64,000 bases of DNA from Mesostigma viride (lineage: Eukaryota; Streptophyta; Mesostigmatophyceae; Mesostigmatales; Mesostigmataceae): assembly GCA_009746045.1 (NCBI GenBank), contig RPFO01000329.1:62001-126000 (forward strand), in the 5' to 3' direction. Under the pieces are notes generated by a model. The model saw only the letters and a program-made list of their open reading frames with translations. It did no database searches and was not told the origin of the DNA. A program made the translations under genes and the position numbers. Of this stretch, positions 1 to 10,400 are shown in pieces. Numbering within the stretch: the first letter of the stretch is position 1; each line of letters begins with the position of its first letter.

Positions 1-31
1 ACTTGGGGCTTCTCGGGGTTGATCTTGTGGC

Positions 32-213
32 TCTACATGTAAGCCAGCCATAATGTCAACTATGCGCACAAGGCTACACATTGCGATCTCCATTCATATT
101 CATCATCTTGAACGACTCAAAAACGTGGAAAAGATAACGGCCGGCAGGCTCGAGCTACCATGGTCCGGATTCTCCCGATGTCTGGCCTGCATGCGCTGGT
201 TGTCTCAGGTTGG
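32..213 (-). mobile_element. LINE 3'-end fragment (family C)
   Basis: About 180 bases that recur at 25966-26084, 36437-36618 and inside 61578-62214 with only scattered differences. In the copy at 61578-62214 the minus strand reads from a LINE pol-like reading frame straight into this block, so I take it as the end of ORF2 plus the 3' UTR of a LINE lying on the minus strand, 5'-truncated here. No target-site duplication could be recognised. Confidence 0.6.
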
Positions 214-3200
214 TATACGTACACTACACAATGTGTACGTTGTAGTTGTCTCACTTAATATTGAAATTAAGGCGCAGCTAATTAACCCGTGTTTTTTTAA
301 CCCATAGTCCGTAAACTGGGTGCTACAGCACCCAGTTTTGGTACCCGTCACATTTCGCGAATTTCCGGGAGCGCCGCGCCAGATGTGACGGCAGCAAGTG
401 GTCCAACGTGTCCAGGAACTCGTGAGCATTCAGAAAAAGTACACCGTCCGCATTGGAAGTTCTAACTAAATAATTAGCTTCTGGAAAATGTTCTGGCTGA
501 AAACCATAAAAAAAACAAAAGAAAATTAATTAATTAACTCCGGGGGCTGAGGACTGGACTCAACAAACAAACAAACAAAATTAATTAATTAACTCATGTG
601 GGCACGGGGTCGTCGCCCTGTGAGAAAACAAACAAACACTTTATATTATATAAAAGTACATAAAACCTTCGAAAATACCTTCAGTGGACAGGCGGGGAAC
701 ATGAAATATCGTGAAAATCGAAAAAAAACCGCGAGACTCAGGCCGAGCGCGGGGTGAGGCGCGAACCAAGTGAACCGCTTTTGCATCCAGCAATCCACGC
801 TCTACTGCCTCGGCAGGGCACGTCGGTCGGTACTCAGTAGAGGCTGAGGCCTGAGCGTGTCTACAGATGTACATGTAAGATGTACTACTCATGTGCGATA
901 CTGGGCCTTGAGCAATTAAATAGGGTATCACTGACCTGAGACCTCCACTGACTAGGTATAGCCTGTGGCCGCCGAAAGGGGGGCCGCCGGGCCGGGTTGG
1001 GGACGGCGTGTACCATATCTACCAAACAAACAAAAGAAATTTAATTAAATAAGTACCCAAGTGCCGTGAACGGCTGCAGGACAAACAAACAAACAAAAGG
1101 TTTTAATTAAATAATAAAAACCCGGGACTCTAACTGGCTCCCCAACAAACAATCCAGGGTTATTCGTAATGCAAATACGGCAAAAATTGACCCATAATAA
1201 CAAACTTCCAATGCGGACGGTGTATAGGGTTGGGGGGGTAATTCGCCATAGCCTGTAAAATATAGCCCAGGAAAGGAAATTATCACGTGACTTTGGCGGG
1301 AAATTTTCACTCGCGCGCGCGCGTAACGAGATATGGCTGCCAACGTGCCGTTAGCAAGGAAATTTTGCGTCTCGCGGCTAGAAACGGTTCAGAATGTTGC
1401 TCAGAATGGTGATGCGTGATTTTCGTAAGTCAGGCATGGCCAGATTTTCAGGATTGGGAAAATACTGGTGAGAAAATACTGCCGTCTTGGTCGTCAGTGC
1501 CAGATGGGCCATAGCGTATCGTCTTTCGATTTTCTCCTTATGGCCGGGCAGTCTGCGCCAGCCCGAGCATCCTGTTTATTACGGGACATCCGCTGCACCG
1601 TTTCCTGGGCTTGCGGATGCGTTTATAGGCCATCTATGCACGGAACATCAACATGGTAATCATGGCAGATGCATGCATGATCCGGATATGGCGGCCTATG
1701 CCTGTATAGCATTAGTATGTGTGAGATATGAGGGTCCCGGCCAGCAGAATCCGGAAAGGTCGTGATCGAGCCAGGTACGGCCACGTTTTTGCGTGTTGTT
1801 TGCAGCGGAATACGTCTTCCATCCATTACATTTCACGAGTTTATTAGTGCACCGTTCAGCAAGCTTCCATACCTGCTGTAGAGGGTGGTATTAGCCCTGA
1901 AAGTGCCCAGTTTGTGGCATGTCTTTGGAGTATATCACTCCGTTAGTGCAGGTAGGCAACGTGTTTGTATTCCAGCACTTTTGGCTGTCTTTTGTTGCTT
2001 GTTATACTGCATATTTGTGTTGCATGCCATAAAGACCTGTTTACAAGCGCGTAGTGACGCATACCCATGTGTCAATATGAGCGTGGTGCCATGGTCAGAA
2101 TGCATTTCTGAGTGCACCCCCCCCGGTTGGGGACCCCTGGACTATCAATTTAAATTATCCAATCATTAAAATGATGTTTGAAACCCTGCCCTGGATTATA
2201 GGGGTAGGTTCACTTTTTCTTGCCTGAAAAAGATCGTCTTTTAGACAACTTTGACAGCTAATATCTTCCAAACTACTTGCTGGACTCAAGATGTTATTGC
2301 ATATTCTGAAAGCCCTTGAAGTGTAGATATTCCTGGCATCTGGGTTGAGGGTATTTGGAGTTGTAGTCTATGAGTTATGATTTTTTTCATTTTCAGGGGT
2401 CAAAAAGTGCCAAAAAAGGCCTAGCGGACCATGGGTTAATTAGAACGCGATATATCGCGTTGTAAGCTTTTTTTAGAACCTAAGTAGCGTATCTAGCACC
2501 TAAGGAAAAATTTTTTTCATGGTCATGTATATACTTTCCTGAAAGCCCGTAAATCAAAGGATTTTTTGAGCTACTCAGACCTACAAAATGCTTATTCATT
2601 AGAGAGATACACTGGTTTGAATACAGGGGGGTCTGACCATGACCGCGATTTCTTGACCGCTAGGTCACAAGTCATGTGCTTATTCACAAATGGTTCATGA
2701 AAAAAATCTGGCTTCTTGCACGAGCTATGGGCAACATATGCAGGCTCTGTGAAACAAAACTCAGGCCCATTGGGCCACTGGAGCTATTTTTCATTAGCAT
2801 CACAATTACAACGCAGTACAACGCAGTGGGAAACATGAGAGCCCTTCACAACATTACGCAACGACACGAGCCCCATAAACGGGGCCATAGCACTTGAGCT
2901 TGGAGGGTCAAAACGTTGAAAGTAGGTGTTGTATAAGTTATACTGCATCAAACATGCATCAAACATCATGACTGGATGACCTAATATGACTGAATCAGGC
3001 AGCCATAGCCAAAGCATCATCCACTCTCACAACGTGTTGAGCACATGCCTCGTGGGAACGTGGAGACCTGTGGTAGGTTGTCATTCCATATAACGCGTGC
3101 AATACTGAAAGAAAGAGGCACGTGTAATGCAAGGCTTGGATAGGTTGAGTGATCCATGAGCTTACATGCAGGCAAAGATGACGCTGGAATGCATGCTAGC

Positions 3201-3297
3201 AAATGGTGGCAAGATGCTAACAACACATGATTATACACCATGATTATGGGCACCTAGCTGATCTTCTTGCACAATCAACGCAGTATAAACCATCAAC
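214..3297. other. Anonymous repeat-rich DNA
   Basis: No reading frame here resembles a known family. The stretch contains several short CAAA-repeat runs (about 560-640 and 1020-1100) and a perfect 18-base palindrome at 2444-2461 (see separate entry). A TAATTAACCCGTG motif followed by a T-run near 281-300 reappears in reverse complement at about 6091-6111. The tRNA-like and ORF-like stretches I looked at were not convincing. Confidence 0.4.
2444..2461. repeat. Palindrome AACGCGAT-AT-ATCGCGTT
   Basis: A perfect 18-base palindrome. The same half-sites, with a different two-base spacer, occur twice at 6043-6088. Function unknown; it could be a protein-binding site or part of the end of a mobile element. 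Confidence 0.6.
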
Positions 3298-4116
3298 ATC
3301 CAACCCTTGCCCTGGCGTTTGAGAACAAAATCCTTGTCCCCATGGCTATCACTGGTAAGGGCAAGCCGCGGGGGCTGACCCGCCTTCCCCGCTCGCGGGG
3401 TAAGGCCGGCCCCTCCCCCTTGCTCCTCACCTTTGACACCATGGCGGATAAGATGGAGTTCCTCAAGTGTCGCAAGCGGCTTGGGGGGACCGCCTACACG
3501 CTGGACGACGACTTGACCTTGACGCAGCAACAACGGCGACGGGAGCTGTGGCCGACCTACCTCCAGCTTCGGCAGACGGCGGGGCAGAAGCCGGTCTACT
3601 GGAAGGGGGCGGACATCTACGTCGCCCACAAGCCCTGGCAGGCGACCCCTGCCGCCCCAGCCACCCCAGCCACCCCAGCCTAGGGAATATATAGCAGTAG
3701 TGTAGACTAGAAAGCTTAGTGAAGTGGCCATGTATGCCTACGTGACGGGCCCACACCCGCCCTTGCAATAGCCGTAGCAATTTCGAGTCATGCTTTGCCC
3801 ATGCAGGGAGTTACTCCCTGCTGAGAGGCCATGTGTACCCTAGCTATAGCCTAGCCACATACCTTCCACCCCATATGTCATGCAGGCCTTCTAGGCCCTC
3901 TCCTCAAGCCCCCCCTGGGTGCCTGTGCTTGATTAGGAGGCATGAACCACCATGGAGGTGCAGGTGCACCTAGTGCACCCAGAGCAGGTGATAGTTGTAC
4001 ATCCTACACCTGCAGGTTGTCGCCCTGATTGTATTACAAACCCATAGATGCCCCTTTCTCAGGGCTATGTGTTACATATGCTCCCCACGGAGCTATGATT
4101 TTAATTAATTAATTAA
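3298..4116 (+). mobile_element. ORF1-only retroelement, 5'-truncated copy (A1)
   Basis: The copy starts inside the ORF1 reading frame. It encodes the C-terminal part of an L1-type ORF1 protein up to the stop at 3681-3683, including the DDLTLTQQQRRRELWPTYLQLRQ block, followed by about 430 bases of family-specific 3' region. It ends with a terminal motif (TATGTGTTACATATGCTCC, then CACGGAGCTATG) and a (TTAA)n tail at about 4099-4116. The same 3' region recurs at 26505-27000 (minus), 29935-30328 and elsewhere, showing it is a dispersed family. Confidence 0.75.
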
Positions 4117-4811
4117 TCAACATCCAAGTCTCACGATATATGCACGGCTTGACGTCGTATACAGCACCTAAAATACTGCACAACTGCAACCTGCTATGGC
4201 TGACATGCAAGCAACGTCGAGTAGGATGGCGGTCTTAGAGAGGCTGGGCAGAGGTCGGTAGAAATAAGTGGAAAACTGGCAGAAACTAGGTAGAAACACG
4301 ATATACTTACGCCTGCAAGCACTATTGAGCCGGTGGCAGAGGCCATTTCCAGGAAAATACAGCATACCGTAGCAATAGCCACGGTCACGCCTTACGCTAC
4401 TTGCAGGCACCATCATGCCCGGAGCTACCCAATAAAAGTCTGCACAAATCTCGGTTTAGCCGAGAGTCTGGGCGTTCGGAATGAATAAACATGTGTTAAG
4501 AAGTCGAAACACCATGGAAATACCAAGCATGGTGCCGCAGCAGACCCGAGTCTTGCCGTAATAATATGTATGCCGGTTTCCAGGGTTTCCGCATGAAAGT
4601 TGGGTGAGAAACTGGAAAAAACTACGTTTCCTTTGCCCTGGGCAGTACCTCAACAAACTCGTAGAAACCTAATTATCAACCTTTGAACGCATCATCATGG
4701 TCGTGCCACCCAACAGCCACTGAAATTCGCGCGAAAACTGGCGAGATCTACCTGCCGCCATCGCCGTCGTCTTCACCTTCGTCCCGCGAAAATGCCTGAT
4801 TTCAGTGGTAC
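4117..4811. other. No gene recognised
   Basis: Unique-looking DNA between two retroelement copies. I see no supported coding exon or RNA. Its right end carries the left copy of the target-site duplication of the following element. Confidence 0.4.
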
Positions 4812-4826
4812 ATATTTGTTTGCAGG
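4812..4826. repeat. Target-site duplication, left copy
   Basis: ATATTTGTTTGCAGG occurs here and again at 5901-5915, exactly flanking the retroelement copy. A 15-base duplication is typical of target-primed reverse transcription by non-LTR machinery. Confidence 0.8.
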
Positions 4827-5484
4827 CCTCACCGCCCAGGCGGTGAAGGACATTGCCGCCAAGCCAGCCTCGGCTGGCCTGGCCGGCGATGCTCCTCCCA
4901 TCACCACCTGGGCGGACATGCTTAAGCAACATACCACCTCCACCACCTCCGCCGTCGCAGCCCAGCTTCAACGGCAGACGCTTGACCTCCGCGAGGAGGC
5001 CGAGCTCGCCAAGCGCAGCCTCAACGTCATTGTCAAGAACTTCAAGATGGAGGAAGGTGAGAATTCCGAGAAGCTTTTGCGTGCGTTTGAGAGAGAAATC
5101 CTTGGTCGCATGGGCCTTAACGGTGAGATAGAGCTGGCTGCCCACCGCCTTCCCCGCGCGCGGGGTAAGGCAGGGCCGCCCCCGCTCCTCCTCACCTTTA
5201 AGACCCCGGCGGACAAGATTTCTTTTCTCAGACGCCGCAAGCGGCTCGAGAAGACTCTCTTCACCCTTGATGACGACTTGACCCTGGCGCAGCAACAACG
5301 GCGACGGGAGCTATGGCCGACCTACCTCGAGCTCCGGCAGACCAAGGCGGGGCAGCCGGTGTACTGGAAGGGGGCGGCCATCTACGTCGGCCACAAGCCC
5401 TGGCAGGCGACCCCCCCCCCCCGCGGCCCCAGCGACTCCAGACGCCCCAGCTTAGGGGAATACAGCAGTAGTAGTGCAGAATAG
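4827..5484 (+). pseudogene. Truncated ORF1 (L1-type RNA-binding protein) fragment
   Basis: The frame is open through about 215 codons of ORF1. Visible in order: a Thr/Ala/Gln-rich helical stretch (AAQLQRQTLDLREEAELAK), then NVIVKNFKMEEGEN (the first strand of an RRM-like fold), then HRLPRARGKAGPPPLLLTF, and DDDLTLAQQQRRRELWPTYL. This order matches ORF1 proteins of L1-type LINEs (Transposase_22 group), which bind element RNA. The N-terminus is missing. A run of C at 5411-5420 shifts the last residues relative to other copies, whose proteins end in TPATPDAPA. Confidence 0.7.
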
Positions 5485-5900
5485 ATAGACCGTGGCCATG
5501 TACATGTACGCCTCCTAGAGGCACTATCCCAGCTAAGCCCCGCGCTTTATTTAATCATGTACATGTGTGCCTATGATGTGCCACACTCCAGACGATGCAT
5601 AGCCTTATTTAGTAATGTTGTGCCCATGCAGGGAGTCACTCTCTGCTGAGAAGCCATGCCATAGCTCTTGTATAGCCATGATGATCTTCCCCCTCACAGG
5701 CATGCTCCCCCCTTACCCGGGCATAGCGTGATAGACCATGAGGGTGCGGGTGCCCTGGTGCACCTAGAGCAAGTGTTGTTTACATTCCCACCCTTGCAGG
5801 AAGTAGCTTAGAATGTATTATAGGCCCATATGCCCCTTCTCAGGGCTATGTGCTACATATACTCCCAACGGAGTTATGTTCCTAATTAATTAATTAATTA
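4827..5900 (+). mobile_element. ORF1-only retroelement, 5'-truncated copy (A2) with TSD
   Basis: A clean insertion bounded by 15-base direct repeats. It begins in the middle of ORF1 (AQAVKDIAAKPA), continues through the coiled-coil-like and RNA-binding parts, and then has the family 3' region. It ends ATATACTCCCAACGGAGTTATG followed by (TTAA)n. Nothing resembling an endonuclease or reverse transcriptase lies inside, so the copy had to be moved by enzymes supplied elsewhere. The exact junctions make this the best reference copy for the 3' end of the family. Confidence 0.85.
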
Positions 5901-5915
5901 ATATTTGTTTGCAGG
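5901..5915. repeat. Target-site duplication, right copy
   Basis: Second copy of ATATTTGTTTGCAGG; see 4812-4826. Confidence 0.8.
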
Positions 5916-7400
5916 TGTCACAAAAAAAATATACCAAAAATACCAGGATTTTTTCTTGAATTCTATGAGATGTTTCTGACCTATGTTGAAAGTTTCAGAC
6001 CAAAAATCGCATGTTTAATAGGTTTGCCACGTGTCAGATTACAACGCGATACATCGCGTTCTAACCCTACAACGCGATGTATCGCGTTGTAAAAAAACAC
6101 GGGTTAATTAATGCGTGCTTTGTACTCCAAAAGTAGCAGGATTCATTAGCTACACCAACCCTGTACTACCTAGTCACAGGCGCGCCATAATATGCTGCCT
6201 GTCAGGCATACTTAATAACTGCCTGCAGCCGGCTGGATCGGCACTGCCCCCTTAAAGCCGTTTCGCTGCAAGTATAAAATGAGCAGGGGCTTGCAAATTA
6301 CTATTTAATTTAATAATTTATTGATTATCCAAACCACAGCATGCCTCACTCTGTGCCTGCCTATCCGCCAACTTCAGCCAGCAAAGTAACCTACAATTTG
6401 AAATTCACAGTGCACCTGTCCGCCGCCGCTGCCACTGGTCATGCAGGCTGCACGGCCAGTCATGGTGGGTGACCCAAGAAGTCATGCGCTTGGGCACCCA
6501 GGCTCTGGGCCACGTTGTTCGAAGTCACATGGATACCCACGCGGTGATAAATCACACCACACTTGGTGGTCTGCCAGTCATGTTACAGCCCACCCATTCA
6601 TAAAATGTGGCGTAGGGCAGCATCGTTCCAGCTGCTCCGTTCTACCTGAGAACGCCCAACAACATCCCGTCATCGTGCATGCTGTATGGCCTCTCCTGTC
6701 AGCAAACACGGTGCCTTCCCATGCTCGGGGGGCATGGGGATCTCCCTTCTACTCCACGCACACTCCGCGATATATCACCATGATGGCACACCGCAATATC
6801 CACTGGCATTTCCGGGCAAATGGCCCCCTGGTAAAAGCGGCATGCAGAGTATCGGACCCCATCATGACCCGTGCCAAAGGCCCGGCTGTGGCCGCCGGAC
6901 CAGGCTCCACCACACGCCACCCCCCGATCTTGGATAGTTCTGGGCTCCAAGGCGCAGACACGTAGACCTCATGTCGGTGGCGGTTGCATCCGGCTGTAGA
7001 GCAGCAGCATCGTGGCGAAGCACGAGCTGGTGACACGCGGCAGGTGGCAGGTGCACACAGGCATGATGTGGGTGGGTGGTTCGTTGGCGGGGGGGGGATG
7101 TCAAATGAGAGAGTGATGAGAATGTCCGTTGTACGCAGAAAGATGGCAGCCTGTGCCAAAGAAGGCCTTTTTAGCAGCAGTGCCCTCCATCTACTGTGCG
7201 AGACAGTGCAACAAATGCCGCCGGCTGTTCCGCCATTCCGGGGGGGAGGGGGGACAACCGATTGTACCCTCTATTTCCGCGGTTTGGAGTAGGCTGCTGG
7301 GCATAGCTCATTTGGCAACCGAGGGAGGAAAACAGGTACAGGGAGTGATCAGGAAAAAAAAAAAAAAAAAACAGGTAGAAGAGTCGGACAGGTAACCAAT
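5916..7400. other. Anonymous DNA with two palindromes
   Basis: No family recognised. It carries two near-identical palindromes (next entry), short AT-rich runs, a G-run near 7088-7096 and an A-run of about 18 at 7353-7370. Distal 3' sequence of the minus-strand ZFPL1 gene, including a possible last exon, may lie at its right end. Confidence 0.35.
6043..6088. repeat. Two palindromes AACGCGAT-NN-ATCGCGTT, 28 bases apart
   Basis: Half-sites AACGCGAT and ATCGCGTT are separated by AC at 6043-6060 and by GT at 6071-6088. The start-to-start distance is 28 bases. Together with the copy at 2444-2461 this is three occurrences in 4 kb of an otherwise unusual CG-rich palindrome in AT-rich surroundings. 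Confidence 0.6.
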
Positions 7401-7472
7401 CCTACCGCGACCAGCACCGATGCGGTCACCATCAGATCCTGCCGCTGCCATCACAGATGCCATCCCGCGCAC

Positions 7473-10400
7473 TCACAGCAGCGCGAGCACCAGCAGGACA
7501 TGCTTTGGGTCCGCGTGCAGCAGCTTCTTGCGCTTCCTCCCGCTGGCACGCCCCCGCGTGGACGGCCCGTCCCCGATCAGCTCGTCGACCGCCGAGACGG
7601 GCAGAGTGGGCTGGGGCGCCACCCACACGGGCAGCACACGCCGCACAAACTGTTCGTACCAGTTGCCTGCGCGGCCGGTGAAGGAAAGGGGGGGGGGGAG
7701 AAGGGCCACCGGGCAACGGTGGGGGGGGGGGGGGGGGGGGGGGGAAGGGGGGCACACGACCCGCCAAGAAATCATTAGAAGAATGGAAACCATGTGTGGC
7801 GGACGGGCGTTCGGAGCGGGGATCAATTAAATAATTATTCGATTTACAAGTAAACTGCGTCACGTGAGCATAAGTCCTCAAGGATCGCAGATGTTGGCCA
7901 TGCATGGTGAGTTGGCGAGTGTGGTAGGTGGAGCTTGGGAGTACATGGCGGGGTAGAGCTTGGTAGGTGGCTGTTTACGGGGAGCTAAGTCCCCGAGCTT
8001 TCAGTCCACAACCCAACCGCAATGCTCCAAATTCCACAATCGAATCCTTCCTTGAGCCTTCTTGAATCTTCCTTTACCAGAAGACGGGTAATGACAGAGG
8101 AAGTAAAGCTGTCCAGGGTCAAGCATGTACCACCGACCTCAGAATGTGTATGGCTTCCCTCAGCATGTGAACGGCTTACCTCAGCACGTGTACCTGTCCA
8201 ACCTTGGCCCATGTTGATGCGTGGAAGGAACACCGCCCACCCATGTGTCAACTTGCCCACTGCGGCTCGCGCATGCTACCGAAATCCCGGTACTACAAAT
8301 AGGTTATAGCCACACCTGCGCGTGTACCTCGCCTGTACACCATTAACCCCCCCGAGCCAAAGGGTGTGCGGAATACCATCCACCCACCCACCTTGGTGCG
8401 CAGCGGTTTGAACCGATAGCCACCCACCCACCTTGGGGCGCAGCGGTTTGAACCGATAGCCACCTCGGACTGTCCGCCTTCCTTCAACCACTTCTGGGTA
8501 AGGTAAACCGTAAGTACCCATGTCTCCACGCGCACTTATTACACCTTCACCCTTCAACATGTTGCTGGGGTAAGAAACACGACCCAGTCAGTCACCTCAG
8601 TGCGCCTACTCTAGTACTTAAAAAGTCCTCAGCCCCCTCGGCGCGCGCAGTTCGCTTACCCAGCTCTAGCGAGAGCGCAAGGCACACCCTCCTCTGGCTG
8701 GAGTGGAAGGCATGCCCACCTCGGTCTACGGCCAAGCATCGGCCACCTACCTCGGCGCGCGTATTTCTTGTCGCCCCCTTCCTCGTCCGTGTCGACGTCG
8801 ATCCGCGTGTCCAGCGCCTGGGACCCTGCGCGCCCCTGCAGCTTGCGCGCTGACATGGCAACCGCCATCTGCAGGAGGGCCACCACAGGGGGCCCGGCCA
8901 CGCCATCCACTGTTAACACCAGCAATCCACCATGGATACCGGCGGAAGGCCACGCTTTTTTATGTTACTTGCTGGAACGCCAAATTAACACTTGCTGATG
9001 CTTCAACGAACATGCAGTCCCCAATTCAGGAGGCCAAAAATATTAATACCCTGCTAAAGCCAAGTACTGTAACACCCTCTATATGAACGTCTATGTCCAC
9101 CCGCACGAATCCCATTCCCCGCGACATGCTCCCACAGCCAACCCAGCACCCAGTCGTCTCCCAGGAACAACGGAGCCACAAGAACATATACCCACCCAGG
9201 CACCCCAAGCCACCCACGAACATCACCCCCAGGCAGTTTATACATTTGGGAGGCCAACCCCATCGGCGCAGCCATGGAAACCTACCCCTGAGGTGGCGGG
9301 CCCAGCATTACTACGCTCCTCCGCATCCACCGCCGCCGCATGACCCTCCTGCGAGCCCCGCGCGGCCGCAAACTTGTCCCTCCCCGCCGCCTCCGCACCG
9401 CCCCCGCCCCCATCCCCCCCCGCCGACCCTCGCTCTGCCGCCCACCCGGCGCCTGCTGGTGGACTGCTTTGGCTGCCCGCGCCGCCGCCACCTGTCGCCG
9501 GCCCATTGGTCAACGACCCCTTTGCGGCTCCTCTAGGGCTGCTCTGCCCGCCGGCGCTCCCCTTGCCGGCCTTGGCGTCGGCGGGCACCGCCACACCACC
9601 GTTCCCGTTTATAGTCCCGGGGGCTCCGTGGGTGCTTCCCCCGGGCTTGGCCCCAGGTAGCATGGTGGGCTCGGCGCACGCGGGCGTCTGTGTTGCGTTG
9701 GGGATAAGGGGGGGTGAGAGTTGGGAATGACCGCGGGGCAGGGAAACTATTTTTTTAGGTTCACCGCACACAAAGGCTGGATCATGCGTATCATGGGACT
9801 GTTAGAATGGTAGGAAGTACGTGCCAAGTGAACACCATGGAATGTTTTGTTAGTGTGGATATTTGAAAAAAAACACTGCAATCAATATGATCAATTATTA
9901 AATATGAGGCAGATGAGACTGCTTGGAATAGTCAGGGGTGACCGTGCGGCCAACAGCAACGGTCTACATGATCACTATCACAAATAAATAATCAATAGCG
10001 GAGAATGAGCCAACTTGACAACGTGCTTCTATTGATCACAACGTCGCACATCTATCTGTTCTATTGATCGCGACGCGCTCCTATGGCGGAAACGGGTACC
10101 GACTGCCAAACCAGTTGCTGAGAAACAAACTACGCACAGACAAAAAGGGACCTATCATATCAGGCTGCCGATACCTTGGAGAGGAACAGGCGTAGCTTTG
10201 TGTACAGTGACGTCGAGGAATCGCGCCCTTTCTCTGATGGCCACAGCTGCATGCATGGACCGCAAGGACAACAGCAGCAGCAAGACACCACTTGCTTTGT
10301 AAGTGGGCTGCAGATGGCAGCGGAGCAACCTTAGGGACAGCACAGAGGGCTGCCAAACAAACAAACAAAAAACATGATCCAACCACTTTCTTGGAACTGG

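Noticed and set aside
3231-3780. Several 100-160-codon frames overlapping the ORF1 fragment
   Set aside because: Only one frame carries the conserved LTLTQQQRRRELWPTYL block seen in all copies; the others are shadows.
7420-7905. Plus-strand frames across the G-run
   Set aside because: The conserved signal (NWYEQFVRRVLPVW) is on the minus strand; the plus frames are its complement.
9238-9771. Gly/Ala/Ser-rich minus-strand frame as an independent gene
   Set aside because: Low complexity and without a start context; more likely the linker exon of ZFPL1, and even that boundary is unproven.
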